A stretch of 64,000 bases of DNA from Rhytidiadelphus loreus. Its lineage: Eukaryota; Streptophyta; Bryopsida; Hypnales; Hylocomiaceae. Each line of letters starts with the position of its first letter. Positions within the stretch are counted from its first letter, which is position 1. The notes under the pieces were generated by a model that was not told the DNA's origin, made no database searches, and saw only the letters and a list, made by a program, of their open reading frames with translations. Positions 1-18,200 of the stretch are shown one piece after another. Position numbers and translations under genes: made by a program. The stretch lies in assembly GCA_947034895.1 (NCBI GenBank), contig OX344765.1:5027001-5091000 (forward strand), written 5' to 3'.

Positions 1-3000
1 CCTCTTCTAGTTTGTGTGGAAAATGTTTTAGATCAATCCAAGATAAACTGATTTTTGGAAGCCATTCAAAGTTCACGGATGCAATTTTGAATTCACCAAA
101 TTGCATTTTGATGGTTGCAACTTTGGAAGCTTGTATCTCCTTCATCCAAAGTTTGTTTTCAATAAACTTTGTTGGATTATGTTCCCCTTGAAGTATGATT
201 ATTGTGGTAAGATTTTCATGCCAATCTAAAGTGTTTTGAATGTTTGGGAGCAATTCAGAGTTCAAAATTTGGACATTTTTGGATTACAATGAACTTTGGC
301 ACTCTATTTTTTCTTCAAACAGTGTCTATTTTCAATAAATATTTTTGAAAAAGTTGTGCATACTAGTCTAGTTTGTGTGGTGAAAATCTCATATCAAAAA
401 AAAATTATGAGTGATTGAGAAGCATTTTTAGTAGGAGACTAGGAGGTATAGCCTTAGATGTGTTTTTTGCAACTTTTCATGCTATTTTTTGACATTTCAA
501 AGCCATTTTGTAGACACAATGAGGGAATTGAATGATATTTTCTTTTGCCAATGTCTTTGTATGCTGGTTTTGAAGCACTTTATAGTTTTAATTTTTTTCA
601 TTTGAGTAGGTTTAGAAATCGAATTTCACCTCCAAATGTGTTGCTAGGAAAATTTTAGCATCCTTTTTCTATGCTAAAACATTATAATCTTGCAATCTAT
701 GTTGCCAAATGACTCCAAATTTGATTCACGTCATCTACAACATGTATACTACAAGATTTTATGGTTGATATTTCTATACCTTAGTGATATTTTGGACCAT
801 AACACTTCAAAAGCAATGATGTTTTTAAACCCCAAAAGGCCCTCTACCTTGAAGGGTGAACTTTAGTATTTTGAATCATTCTCTATTTCTCTCTACTAAC
901 TATTTTTTAAGCATTAAAAAGAAAAAAATTAAAGTTTTTTGTATGCATTTTTGACTTATTTCTTCAACATATTATGGAGAATAGCAAGTTGTAGGATCTA
1001 CACAATTTTGGGTAAATTGTTTGAAAGATAAAATCTAACTATTTGGGAAGAGTTGAAAATACTTCTTTTTCAAACTCATGCATCATGATCTTGCAATTGG
1101 TAAGGTTTTTCATTCTGAAATTTTAGGAGGGTGTACTCTAAAAAATTAACTAAAGAATGCTATGATTGAACATACTAAAAAATAAATATAGATGAAGATT
1201 TTAGCCTTCCTTTGGAGACTAGTATTTTGAAGTAGTTTTGGTCTTCTAAACATGACTCAAGAACTTTAGGGATTATGATATATGACATGTTTCCGATGAG
1301 GGCCCCATTTGCACAAGATAGGGTGACCTATTTTCATAAATGAGGGGAATGTGATGTTGACTACAACCTTCATTATTCTGTGACAAATAATACATTGACA
1401 CCTAATGAAGTTGCTAAGATGAGTTTTTAGTTTTGTGCTTCTTGGAAATAGGTTTGCCTATATATCAAGAATAAGTAATCTATACTTCTTTAATTTCTAC
1501 TAATTCCAAACTTGATGGAAAATTAGCAAAAAAAAAGTATAGTCTTTATTATTTCTATTCCTTCATTGGAGAAAATTATTCCCCTACCATCACTCAATCA
1601 AACATATGCTAAAACTCTTAACAATGTTAGAAATAGGTCATATACCTTATATAATGTGTTAGTGTTCTCAAGTCATGGGTACTTAGAGTGAGGCATGAAG
1701 AAGCCAACTAAAAAGCTAATGAAAAGTTTGAGGGGACCAGAAAGGGCGTTCAGTGGAGAGCAAAGGCCCTCAAGAGCAAACATGATCACAAAATTGTGTT
1801 TACAAGGCATTCTCCGTGTGAGTGCCCATCATGAAGTTGCACTAAGTTCATTTCCTTTCGTAGACATTCATCACACCCTCTTGCATCTCACTCTTTGTCT
1901 CCCTTATTGAAGCCCCTTTCGTGTCTATATAGGCTCCCAATCCCTACAATAAAAGCAATGTTTTTCAATTCATCGGAATCATCGCCTCTTTTGTAATCTA
2001 TTTCATTTTCATTTTGAGGGGTGTTTCTTGTTTTTGTTATTTTGAAGATGTTGATTCTAATAGAAATGTTGTTGGCATTGCAACAATTGAATTTATCAAC
2101 AAGAGCTTGCAAAGGGTTTTCTTATTGGTTCATTTTAGGGGAAGGTGCATTAGGGTTTTAGTGAAGGAATTGGAGGAAAAATGTGATTTGTTGAAGAGGG
2201 AGAGTAGAGCATTGGATGCAGAAGTGACATGCATTTTGGTCAAAGAATTGGAGTTTGGGAATTCTCTTAATACACAATAAGGAGAAAAGTCGATTGGATC
2301 GGCAACAAAATCTATACACAATTGGTCAACTAGTGTAGAAAAACGAAGTGCTCAAAGTGCTTCAAGGGTGGGGGAGGGGGGATGGAGCTTGGAGAAGATG
2401 AGGAGAAAAAACAAAAACAATTGGAGAAAGAGAAAAAGAGGGCAGGGCGGGTGAGGGGTGGGAGTGGTGGGAGTTCAACGGCATGTACATGTGGCATATT
2501 TTCCAATCCATGTAATGTTCAACAATCTTCACAACTATCTTTTGACATGGCGGTCTTTTGACAAACTTCTACATTAGAATTGCATTTGGTCACTTCTTAG
2601 AAGTATCCTACAACATCATTGTCTTTTCTACCTTTGCACAAGTCATTTTTCCTCCTATAACTCACAATCTTTCTACTTTGAGGGTTAAAAAACGTATTAC
2701 ATTGTTGAAAGTCTCTCATATTACTTCTAAAGGTGAGTAAAATCTTTCTTCATTCCTAAACTTATACTTTTTGCATTTCTATCTAAGATTTTCTTTATTA
2801 CCACTTCTCAAGTTTGAAATCCTTCATATGATAATATGCGTATTTGGATGTTCTAAAGTGATATTTAAAAGTCTAGAAAAAAAAGAATATCAACAATTGA
2901 ATGTTTCTAAAAGGAAAATGTCAACTACTGAATGTGATTTTTAACTTTGAAGTCCATTTAATAGTTGATGTTCTTCTCTTAGACCCTTTTGTATATACAT

Positions 3001-3963
3001 GTTGTTAATGTTGTAAACAAAGTGAAATTATAGGGTTTAGCTATTGCAATGCACTTTAGAAAATTTTACATATTTGGTCTCTTAGTTGATGGAATAAACT
3101 TTGCACACTTTAAAAGTTATGACAATACATTAGAATATTGCAACGTGGATGGTAATTGATTATTTTTAATTCTAAAATGTGATTATTTTTTATTGTAACA
3201 ATTGATAATTTTGGTTGATCTTGGTTGAGAAAATGCAACTTTGTAAGAGGCAATAATATATTTTCAAAAATTGAATTCAATATTTCATATATAGTCTTGT
3301 AAAGAAAATGTAACAAAATAATTAGCTTTAGAATTAGTGCATCTTTTATTGTTTCTACGTGTTTTTATACATTTCATTGGAGATAATAGTTCCTATTATC
3401 ATACAAACTCTTGTTATTTTTGGCAATTATATTTGAATTTTCACTCTAATTCCTTGCATGGTTCCATAAGTAGAACATTATCATATAATAAGATTTGATT
3501 TATGAAGAATTTATGATAGTTGTATTGGCTATACAACTATGCCACATGAGCATGAATAGTTTTCTACAAATTTTCTTTTTTTGACAATGCTATTGTCCAC
3601 TTATCAACTATCTTTTCAATTAAGACATCTTTTTTAATATTGGATTTATTTGCCATTTGGGTTTAGGGTTTAGGATGCAATCTCTTCTTTCTCTTTGTGT
3701 GATAGCAAGAGTAGTATTTAGTGACAAAACACATTTTGGTAGTCATATGTTGTTCCACCTTTGGCATTTATCAAATCAATAAGCATTCTAAACTAATAGA
3801 TGTTTTATACTAAGTCATAATTGAATCTTCAAATTAGAGGTTTTAATCCCTTGTTCCATCTTCTTCGTGTTATTCCCCATATGAGACTTTTGGCTAAATT
3901 TGCAAGCTAAATATTGATGATAAACAACTCATTAGACTTCTATATGCAAATTTGACCTTGAAG
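1..3963. other. AT-rich intergenic DNA, no supportable gene
   Basis: This stretch is AT-rich with short homopolymer runs. The open frames in it are under 90 codons and show no family motif. The frame at 2014-2280 has a short Lys/Glu-rich tail (VKELEEKCDLLK) but no homology I can name. An upstream 5' exon of the fructokinase gene could lie here, because a pyrimidine tract ending in an AG (3985-3999) precedes the conserved part of that gene. I could not identify such an exon. Confidence 0.5.
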
Positions 3964-6742
3964 ATGATGTTTTTTCACAAAGATTTTTTTCTACTTGCAG
4001 TTAAGGGCAAAAATGGGTTGGTGGTGTGTTTTGGAGAGCTCCTCATTGACTTTGTGCCTACGGTTGGAGGCCTCTCACTTGCTGATGCTCCTTCATTTAA
4101 AAAAGCTCCAGGAGGTGCACCTGCAAATGTTGCTTGTGGAATAGCAAAGCTTGGTGGCAATGCTGCATTTGTTGGCAAGGTTGTCATAGACTTTACATTG
4201 TTTCCAAATACTCACTAGCATAGGGTTTGAAGAAAACTAATGCATCATTCAATATCTTTTTATATCTTTAGAGCAAAGAAGAAGAGTCAATTGCATGATC
4301 AACACAAGCTACTTCTAGAGTGATAAAAAAGTTTAATATTCAATATTTGTTGCCAAGACCTAACACCTAATATAAAATAAATCTCATTTACAATGCAATT
4401 ATATCATAAAAAGATTTATGAAATAAGTGTAAAGCTTCTCGTAACTTTATAGCTACACTTTGGACATGACAAAGCTTTTTTTTAGCACAAGTGCTTCCTA
4501 AGTATGGACTCTAGCATATCGAATACTTCAAAGTTAATAAGTGTAAATAAGAAAGAATCTCTAATCAAAATTGTTTTAGAAAGAAGATACTAAAAAAGAA
4601 ACACCTCTGTGATGTTGGTGTTTTGTAGGTTGGAGATGATGAATTTGGTTACATGCTTTGTGATGTGTTAAAGGACAACAAGGTGGAAACAAAAGGTATT
4701 CGGTTTGACTCACAAGCAAGGACTGCTCTTGCGTTTGTGACATTGAGGGATGATGGGGAGCGGGAGTTCATGTTTTATCGCAATCCTAGTGCTGACATGC
4801 TATTTCAAATTCATGAGTTGGACATTGATTTGTTGAAGCAGGTACTATTTTTTACAATTAGTCCATAGAATTTATAGAATTTGGTATGGTTAATGCTATG
4901 GATTATACTACTTTGATAAAATATTTTCAATTTAGCTTTGATAGACTATTTTTCACTTTAGGTTTTATTTCATTAAGTGATCCTACAAATCAATGATGAA
5001 AGATTCCAATGTCAACCTGCAGTCATCAATCATGCACTATGGCTCCATCAGCTTGATTACAGAACCTTCTCGCTCAACACACTTAGAAGCAATGCGTATT
5101 GCCAAAGAGGCAGGATCATTGCTATCCTATGACCCAAATCTTAGACTACCCTTGTGGTCTTCAGCTACATCTGCGAAAGAAGGCATCAAGTCTATTTGGG
5201 ACCACGCCGACATCATTAAGGTTTTTCACACAAATACTATTCATAATTTTATTTTGATCTAATGAGATGACATGATTTAACAATTAGTCGTTGTTTTAAG
5301 ATACAAATCTCTACTTTTTTTACCTTAAAGATTAAAGCCATAAGCTCATCTTCTACGTAATTTATTTTGTTTTCTTGGTTGGGTTGCAAATATAATTGTT
5401 TTAGTTTGCTAGAATCATCTATTCTTGTCTTGGAGTACAAAGATAAGGATTTGAATTAGAGCTATTTTGTATAGTTGTGATTTTGAATTTTCATTGGTAT
5501 ATGGAATAATTAGACAACACGTGAATTATGATGAACGCCATTGGAATTGTTAAATCAATCACAATTTGGATCAATACTTTTGACTTTGAAATGAAGTTCT
5601 AGATATGTTTTACCTCATGTACTATGATTTGCATCATCTAAGTGTGCATGTGAGATAGTAAGACTTCATTGATGATATTAAATTTGAATTAACATATGAT
5701 GAATTTTGAAAATGATGTATTTTAAAGGTTAGTGATGAAGAGGTGATTTTTCTTACTGGTGGCGACCCCAAGGATGATTCTAACAACATGAGAATGTTTC
5801 ATCCTCGATGCAAGTTGATGTTGGTTACTGAGGGTGGGGAGGGATGTCGTTATTACACACAAGTATGCAAATTAATCTCCAATGAGCAAATTCTATCTAG
5901 AGGATTTCTAAATTACCAATCTAATGTATTTAGAATTCAACCTCTCTTTAGGACATTTTAAGGACATAAATCAATAAAAATAAATTTAGGACTAACTTTT
6001 GTCCATTCAAATTCTTCTTATAGATTTAAGGAATTCCATGGTTGTTTGAGTTAATCTAATTATGAACTTGCTAATGGCAACTTTCTACCTTTTTGCAAGT
6101 CAATTAAAAATTTAAACCTATTGAGGCCATCTTTGTAAAGTACTACACCTATTAATTGATTGATTTAATTCTCATTGTTGCATTAATTTGTTGTTTTCTT
6201 ACCAATTTCTTGGATCTAAAAGTGCAGAAATTTAAAGGACAAGTAGGAGGCATCAAGGTTCAAGTTGTTGATACCACTGGGGCCGGTGATGCATTTTGTG
6301 CTGGCCTCTTGAGCCAGATTGCAGCAAGTCCATCGATTATGGAAGTAAGAAATATTTTGTATATATAGAATAGTTATTCACATTTCACATCTATCGTGTT
6401 TCATGGTTAGCTTTTTGTTGAGATTCATCTAAAATTTAATTTTGATTAGAATATATAATATGAATTTTGAATTCAATGCACTTGCTAGCCATCGATGCTT
6501 AAACTAGCTATACTATGTTACTTTTGCATTATGTTAGGTCATATTAGGAAGATAATTTCAAGACTTTGATACAATTGTACACCACTATTATGTCATAGGA
6601 GGAGACCAAGTTGCGTGATGCTCTCCTATTTGCAAATGCTTGTGGAGCTATCACTACGACTGAGAGAGGAGCCATTCCATCACTTCCAGAGAAGGAGACC
6701 GTTATAAGGCTTATTCGTAAAATTCAAAAACTCTTTGCCTAA
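3964..6742 (+). CDS. FRK: Fructokinase (pfkB family), six exons
   Basis: Fructokinase phosphorylates fructose with ATP to fructose-6-phosphate, feeding sucrose-derived carbon into glycolysis. Exons that join in frame, all phase 0: 3964-4179, 4629-4841, 5023-5220, 5728-5862, 6228-6344, 6599-6742 (TAA). Family landmarks in order: [14 protein letters not shown] near the N-terminus; the sugar-binding signature [44 protein letters not shown]; the second pfkB signature [12 protein letters not shown], whose Asp (about residue 275) is the catalytic base; and [17 protein letters not shown] near the end. The joined product is about 340 residues, close to the usual 325-335, and no internal stop is seen, so the gene looks functional. 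The start is uncertain: ATG 3964 or 3967 gives an unusual MMFFHKDFF leader. A pyrimidine-rich tract ending CTTGCAG at 3999 could instead be an acceptor for an unseen 5' exon. Cytosolic versus plastid location therefore cannot be told. Confidence 0.9.
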
Positions 6743-10472
<3,730 letters not shown>

Positions 10473-13400
10473 ATGTTGTTGGAGAAGAAGGAAGTGTTCG
10501 TGGGGCTGAACGGGATCAAAATAGGGAAGGAGAACGGCATGCGGGCGGGGCTGTATAACAGCCCCAGTCCGTCGCCTCAGCAGCGTCTGCGCAAGGAGCT
10601 TGGGCGACGCAGCCTGGCGCGTCGACGGCCTAATAATCTCTCGCTTTTCCTCATTGCCGGTATTTAATTTCTTTTCAATCCATAGCAATAAGGTGGGACT
10701 GGCGTGAAACTGTTATCAATCCCCTGGTGTTTCTGTATTTCTGCTTCACGTTGTGATTCATGGTCGAAGGATAAATGATAGATTTGTTGTGGTCATTCTG
10801 CAGGGTTGATTTTCGCAGCAGGTTTTTTTTTTGTTGCTCTGCAATGGCATGCCAAGCCTTCCTTATCCGCGGTGAGTGTTGACTTGACCTAAATTGATCT
10901 CGATCATATAGGTGATTGGTTTTTAGGAAAGTTGATTGCAAAGTTTTACGGGTGAAGAAAAGGAGAGGATGATTGTTTTTTCTAATCTGCGTTCTAAAAG
11001 TGTCGCCCATGTCTGCACTTGCTTGCAGGGCGGGAAGGTAGCGATTGGCGATGGTTCATCAGACGAGGCTCTGAGTCTGGACTCACTTCCACGGCAGCTG
11101 GGCGACCAAATGACTCTTTGCAAATCGTATGCGGTCATTGCCAAGGAGAACAACAATCTGCAGCTGGCTTGGCATTTGAGTGCTCAAATTCGTGCTGCAC
11201 AGCAGCTCCTGTCTTCGGTATGTGCTCAAGGTGTTTTACAGAGCATATTTGCTGTTCTACTGTGACTCGCGGATATACTGTGGGTAGCTATTGTGTTAAT
11301 GTGATTTTCTGCACGTAGTGTGTTCTCTTCTCATTTTATAAGCATCATTTTTACTTTTTTTGATGAAATCATTCTTTGGTTCTGTCTTCTATTGGTGCTT
11401 AGGCTGCTACTCGAGGAACTCCGGTTCTGTGGGAGGAAGCAGAGCCTATTATGCGGGAAATGTCGGATCTCATATTTCAAGCCAAAGAGCTGCACTATGA
11501 CAGTGCCACGATGCTCATGAAGCTGAAAGCTGAAATGCAGGTAGGTTCCTTTTTTTTTATCGTTTGCCTGTTTGCCTGTTTGCTAGTCGTTTTGGTTTGA
11601 CAGTTCTGCAAACTTGTAGCTTGCCAGGTGTCACGGATTGTCTCCTCTGGAACTTACAAGTAGGAACACATTATCTCATGCGAATTGTTTATTCCGTGTT
11701 TCCATGTTTTTAATCCCTAATTATTAACCAAGAATAGAAAGTCTATTTTGGATGGTAATAGTCTAATTGTAGTAACTTCCAAAACATATTTCTGTAAAAA
11801 CTGTTTGACGTGATTCTTCTTCTTTTGATACGTTTTGTTACCCTCCTCAATGGTATATGGTATTCAGCTCCTTTAGATAAGGAGACGACCACTTTGGGTC
11901 ATTTGAGCAATTAGGGTTAACCAGGATCTAGGTACTCCTGACGAAGGGTCTTTCAAGAAGGCTGCATGATTGGAAGAGATCCATATAAGTAGATCATTTT
12001 GGGGCTTCTGAGTTGATTTCATGACCAGGAAACCTTATCTACTTCATTTCCTCCTATCAGGCTTTGGAAGAAATGGCCAATACAGCGGCCACTCAAAGTG
12101 CAACATTTGGGCAACTAGCAGCAGAGGCAGTTCCGAAGAGTCTTCATTGCTTAAGCTTGAGATTAATAACCAAGTGGGCTGCTGATGAGGAGTTACGAGA
12201 GGAAGTGCAGGAAAAGCAGAGAAACTTCGCTCCGAAGCTTACGGACACGAGTCTGTTCCACTTCTGTGTCTTCTCTGACAATGTGCTGGGTGCATCCGTG
12301 GTCATTAACTCCACAATAATGAATTCACAACATCCAGAGAATCTCGTCTTTCATGTAGTCACGGATGCTGTGAACGAAGGGGCAATGAAGGCGTGGTTCG
12401 CCGTGAACGATTTCAAAGGAGTGGCGATTGAGATCCAACATGTGGAGAGCTTCACTTGGTTGAATGCCTCGTATGTTCCTGTTCTCAAGCAACTCCAGGA
12501 TGCAGAGACCCAAAGTTACTACTTTCGGTCCAATAGTCAAGGTGGGGATTCTCAAAAGACTGCACTGAAGTTTCGGAATCCCAAGTATTTGTCTATGCTG
12601 AATCATCTGCGCTTTTACATTCCCGAAGCTTATCCTGCGCTGGAGAAGGTATGCTACCATCCTCAAGGTCCTTCTGTGATGGATTTACATGGTGATTCAA
12701 TTGGAGATTGCTACACTCTCTTCCTGCTGTTTAATCAATAGCATACTTGTCTCTGTATGCACATTAATAGGTTTTTAGTAGAAGGAGATTGTTTCAGGAA
12801 TTTTTAGACAATATCATAAAGAACATCTTCCGCATAATTCACGGAGAGGTCTTTATATGCATTATGGGGAAGTCTTGTATGATCACTGTAATCATAGTAA
12901 GACTCCCAATGAATCATGGCAAGGATCCACTTCAGGATGCTTTCTAAAAATTCATGAGCCTATCTAATTTTACCGAAGTATGAAAATTGTGTTCACATCT
13001 GATTTGTAACTAGTTGCAATTTTCTTTACTTGTATTCTTTGCTGGAGGGTACAGCTTATTTATTTGAATTTTGAATGGTGCAACTTACTACTTGTGTGTT
13101 GGATTTATCGCTTTTCTCTTCCTCTTTTTCAGGTTGTTTTCTTGGATGATGATGTTGTGGTTCAACGAGATCTGTCGGAGCTTTTCACGCTTGATCTGCA
13201 CGGCAATGTCAATGGAGCTGTAGAAACCTGTCTGGAGAGCTTTCACCGCTTCCACAAGTATTTGAATTTCTCACACCCCAAGATCAAGTCTCACTTCGAT
13301 GCGGATGCCTGTGGTTGGGCATTTGGGATGAATGTTTTTGACTTGGTTCAGTGGAGGGAGAAGAATGTGACTGCGAGATACCACTACTGGCAAGAACAAA

Positions 13401-13672
13401 ATGTAGACCGGACACTATGGAAACTAGGGACATTACCTGCGGGGCTCCTCGCTTTCTATGGCCTCACTGAGCCTTTGGACAGAAGGTGGCATATTTTGGG
13501 TCTAGGTTATGATGCAAATATTGATTCAGACTCTATCGAGAGCGGCGCCGTTGTTCATTACAATGGCAACATGAAGCCATGGCTGAAATTGGCTATGAGT
13601 AGGTACAAGCCTGTTTGGGAGCGTTATGTCGACTACCAAAATCCTTATTTGCAGAAGTGTAATTTTCACTAG
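10473..13672 (+). CDS. GAUT11: GAUT11-like galacturonosyltransferase (GT8), six exons
   Basis: GAUT proteins are Golgi type II membrane glycosyltransferases that build pectic homogalacturonan from UDP-galacturonate. Exons: 10473-10659, 10804-10871, 11029-11217, 11403-11540, 12061-12648, 13133-13672 (TAG). They join in frame to 569 residues, normal for the family. The N-terminus is basic (RRSLARRR), followed by a signal anchor, split by intron 1, at about residues 54-77 (LFLIAGLIFAAGFFFVALQW). A stem follows with RQLGDQMTLCKSYAVIAKEN. The GT8 domain has FHFCVFSDNVLG, NPKYLSMLNHLRFYIPE, the metal-binding DxD region FLDDDVVVQRD (about residues 393-403), LDLHGNVNGAVETC, CGWAFGMNVFDL, WKLGTLPAGLLAFYG, and the C-terminal HYNGNMKPWLK motif near residue 532. 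The stem and the NPYLQKC tail resemble Arabidopsis GAUT11 more than GAUT8/9, as I recall those sequences. No lesion is seen. The exact paralogue needs a tree. Confidence 0.93.
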
Positions 13673-14340
13673 GTCGTTTACTGCTGGTCACATTGGAACC
13701 CCATTTCTCAAGCCTCAAGGTTCGACAGCTACTGTTCCAATGCAGGTAGTTGTTATGAACGATATACGATTCAAGGATGAGTCGGTCCATCATCTGTGCT
13801 TCTGGCCCACCTTGCTTCGGAGTTGGCTTGGTTTCACCAATAAATGAAGCTGTCAGTATCTTTGAAGTCCCCTCGGAAGGAGAACTTGGAAGTTGAGGTT
13901 TGCTGTTCATAGCTAGCTTGTGGATATCGCTGGGCTATCTTCAACTGTCAGCACTGGTCGAGAACTGTGAGGGCCGTCTCTGCAGGATTTGGCATTTTAG
14001 ATGTATAGAGATGAAGATGTTAAGGTGCCCGATAGAGCTGGTTCGAGGATGACGTCCGTCATTTGGACGGACTGGTCAAAGCTAGTAGGGATGTTCCTTC
14101 ATCCATCATTGTTATTCTTTGCTCATTATTGAATTGAACAGAGCTGTTCACTGCTTTTGGAACTGATATTTGCTGAGGTAGAGTGTTCTATTTGCTTCCC
14201 TTTTGGCATCGTGGCATTTGGAGTGCTTTTGGGGAGATCACTAAAGAGCTGCTGGGAGATCTTTGGGTACAAGAGCCAAATGTATTGAGACCAAAATTTT
14301 ATCACCATATATGAATTTCTTGTGCAATTTCTTGTTCAAA
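13673..14340. other. GAUT 3' flank
   Basis: Non-coding sequence after the GAUT stop, of similar composition to the gene and probably 3' untranslated region. The short open frames on both strands here have no motif. Confidence 0.4.
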
Positions 14341-14374
14341 GTGGGAGGTTGTAGATCACTAGAGACATTAAATA

Positions 14375-15245
14375 ACCTCATTTCCATCTGCAAAGTCACA
14401 TAGACATTGTAGATGTTTGTGTTTGTATTTTATGATGCGTAGCAACAACGTGAGGATGTATGTAATGATGTTAGCGGGTACACCCTCGTCGTGGTAGAAA
14501 CCTCCAAAACGATGTCAACATTGACGGCAAGATGTACTAAACAAACTCTAAAAATAGGATGCACTAAATAGTTCCTAAGAATAGGCAAATGACTTGTGTG
14601 AAGCAATCCAAAAGCCAGGCTAAATATGTTTTCACCACCTCTATTTTCAATACCTTCCCAAGAAACACTAGCTAGTATCAGAACTACTAAAATGAGGAAA
14701 GAAATTAAGCCAAGAGTTTCAACAAACTAATTTGGACATTGGAGAAAGCCATTGCATCAAGAGAATATAGGCGTAAAGAGGCGTAAACAAAGGCGTAAAC
14801 ATGCATGTGAGCGTTGGGGCGGGCCTTTATACGGAATTGACGGAATTGATTATTCATCCACTATTTTCTAATTCAAACTAGTGATTATACATCGAGTATT
14901 TTCTAATTCTTAAAATCAATAATCCATTCAATCTTCAACACACAGCACTATAAAAAAAACCGTGTTTTTTTTGACACGCAAATTCTGCATGCTCATGTTT
15001 GGAGTGATGTCCGTCCACGTCCAATGAGACATTCAGATTTTTAGCTATGCCCGCGAATTACAAATCCTAGAATTTGGAGTGCCTTTGTGGATATCCGTCA
15101 AGCATAGTAACAACTTTGTTGTCCCTCCGGATGTCCCTTGTGATAGGGATGTCCGCTCTAGCATGAGCAACTTGCACCGTATAGAACAACCATTGCAATT
15201 GAAATCCAACATCTCGTCTGTGAATAACCTCATTTCCATTCACAG
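14375..15245. mobile_element. Rearranged CACTA-type element fragment
   Basis: Two pieces match another region of the window. 14390-14520 matches 32105-32245 (shared words AGCAACAAC, GAGGATGTAT and GTGGTAGAAACCTCC). 14946-15195 matches 31409-31500 plus 31920-32085 (GGAGTGATGTCCGTCCACGT, TCTAGCATGAGCAACTTGCA). At 14946 there is a left terminus CACTATAAAAAAAACCGTG, a diverged form of the CACTATAAGAAA termini found later in the window. No matching right end was found, and the order of the pieces differs from the copy at 31.4-32.2 kb. This copy is therefore a truncated or rearranged relic. Confidence 0.65.
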
Positions 15246-18200
15246 ATTTGCTAGTAAATCCAACCATTGCAATTGAATGTATAGATGATTGCAGGTTGTG
15301 GACAGGGACGAGTACAAGAGATGGGATCAGATCCCTAATGGATTTGGTATATTGAGCGACGAGTTTGATGTTGCTAATTCTTCCCAAAAGATTGCAGCTT
15401 ATGTTTTTGGCAGATGTGAATTTGATCACTTGGTTTGTTTTTGTTTTTGCTTCAGATTTTAGGGGAAGCCTCCTCAAGAGACTAAATAATCGTCCTCCTC
15501 ATTTGCTGAATGTCAGTTTCTCCTTTTAACTTTGAATCACAACGAATCATGTCACTTCTCTAGGTTTACTCATTGGTCCATAAGCTTCTACCCTCCTATC
15601 TTTCCGTGTAAGTAAAATTATGAATACTCCTCTAAATTGATTTGTTGTAATAGTGCATGTGACTGATTTACTTGAAGTCACACTATGTTGAATTAGTGCA
15701 GGTTGAAATGATTACTTTATTGAGCCAATATCCAAAAAACTGAAATTTTGTGGTGATACTAATTTTCAAGGTGACACTAATTTCCCCCTCGGTATTCGGA
15801 CAAATTAGATTAGTCCTTTGATGATTGCTCACCTAGTAAAGTATTGCAAACCATAGTTTTTTTGATTAATTTTGATAATAATGCAAAGCCATAAGAAAAA
15901 TGGAGAGAACACTGAAGAGGACCAGGGTGAACCAATCCCCTTGCTTGTCCCCAATTTTATCCCTAGGGAAAACAAATAACTTTTTATTTTCCATGTATGA
16001 TAAAATTTGAAAATTTTGAATTCATATTTTGAATCGAAAGCCTCAAATTAGCTAGGAGAGGTGTAGAAGATAAATTAATCAAGCATAAAATAGGATATCT
16101 TTTGTTTTTACATGCACCCCTAGAATGTCTTTGGAGGATAAGAGTCAGTTGCCATTAGATTCCTAAACCTCTCGAACTTGGATGTCCAAGTGCTCTCCAT
16201 TGAGCTTTGGGCTCTCCTTCAGATGGACTTGTAGCCCTTGTATTGAGGTATTATAAGCCTAGAGGGCATGGACCCTTGACCCCGCCCTTGATTTGAGGTT
16301 GCAATTTCAGCTACAAAACAAAAATTTATAGCTATAGTTCTTGCGCTTTCAAGGGGAAGGGCATGGTAATGCTTAAAAAAGCATAGGGTAATTTGAAAAG
16401 TATGGTGGTCTCAAAAAACTTTGCACATTTTTAGAGAGCTCAGTCCGTGCTAAGTATCCAATAGAAACGACTGGAGCTCTCATCCAACTTCTAGCCCCCC
16501 CTCTAGTACCTGGAGGTCTAGGTGGCAGGGCCATAGGGGGAGGGGGGGCTAATGGCAACTAGCTCTAAGTGAAGGGGGACATTTCACCCTTTCAAGATTT
16601 TTTGGGTGGGACTTTCAAAAAGCCAAGAGAAGATTGTACGAACTTGCATGAGCTAAAAGAAATAAGTGGTATTATTTTGTGCGGAACAAGTAATTGTATA
16701 TGTAAAATAGATTCTTCCTTGCAATGATACCGTACAAGAAGGTCAAATTCTTTAAAGAGGTACTGAAACGAAATTTCCACGCCCACATCAACTCACACCA
16801 ATCACTCGATGCTGTGTCACTTTTCTACAGAAACTGATTAATTTATGTTGAATCTGACCTTCACATAAGGTATATAAAGTTAGGTGCTCCAATTTCGACA
16901 TTGGACCTCATTGTGCTAAATTTCTACCACATGTGAAGTCAAAAATGTAATCCTGCGGTACTCTTACTCCTGTCCACTCAAAATTTGTGCACGTGCAGAT
17001 CGAATGCACTTTCGTTCTCAGATGTACAGTTTATAACTCTCTGGGTTGCTTTATGACAGAATTTAGGTCGTGTTGGGATTAGCCAGAGCATCCTACCATA
17101 GACCATTCAGGAACGTTCAGGTCTCATCAGTAGCTGACCTTCACAGCCCACAATCCACATTCTTGAAGCTCTGAATCTGCTGGACACAAAGTCAAGTACC
17201 AATGAGAGAATCGGTGTGGGTTTTTTCTTTATAAGAATAGAATTGGAATCATGGGTTGACTTGGAGGCCTTCAATCACGCGACTTTGTTTTTACTTTTGG
17301 AAGAATCAATCTGCTGATTTAGAAGAATCTGCTGATCGCGCTCGCTGCACAAGGCGAGTGATTTCGGGGAATTCTTTCAGTTACAATCACGAGGAAGGAA
17401 CTGAATGGTTGTGTAGTATGGGAGTTTAGTTACCGGTAGTATGGGAGTCGTTCGTCATGACACGCTCCCCTGCAGCAATCCATGCTGATTTCAATTGTGT
17501 GACACGGTTACCATTTATTTTTATTTTTTATGTACTGTACAATACATGTGAGAGTTGGGGTGAAGTTTCGAGTTTAGTGACGGAGCACTAAAAACGGTTC
17601 ATTTGTCGGTACTGACTGGTAGTTGTGCTTAGATAACTGTTCTGCTGTACTCAAATGGCCATTTCATGTGAAAGACCGTGTGATTCTCACCCTGGCTTCA
17701 AAAAGTCGTGCATGCATTGGGCTCTGTATTGAAAAGTTAGCTTTGATCTCACATATGAAATCTGAGGGAGGGGATTAATTATCGATGATAAGGAATAGGA
17801 CACGATTTTAGGTGTACAGTAGTGCCGGCAGGGTGTCTGGGGTTCATGCTGAGAAAAGTGATTTGTTTATCAACAATTGGTGAAGAAGAAAAAAAAGTGG
17901 TGAAGAAGTTTCTTTGTTTGATTCTTTTGCTTCGTAGATCCTTGCTCCTTGATTGCACGATGTTCGTTCTTCTTTCTTTCCCAATTTTATTTTCAGCATA
18001 CGACAATTGCAAAAATATTCTCCCCCCTGATTTTGTATTTATTACGAGGAGCATTCTGTCTTACTGATGAACAAGTTCAACTTAGATGGGAGTCTTAGAA
18101 TGGATCATTCAAGAAATTATGGAGGGCATTTTATTGGGTAGATTTTCAAACAAAATTTTCCAAAGCCTTCCTTGGGTTCATGAAATTTATTCAGATAGAG

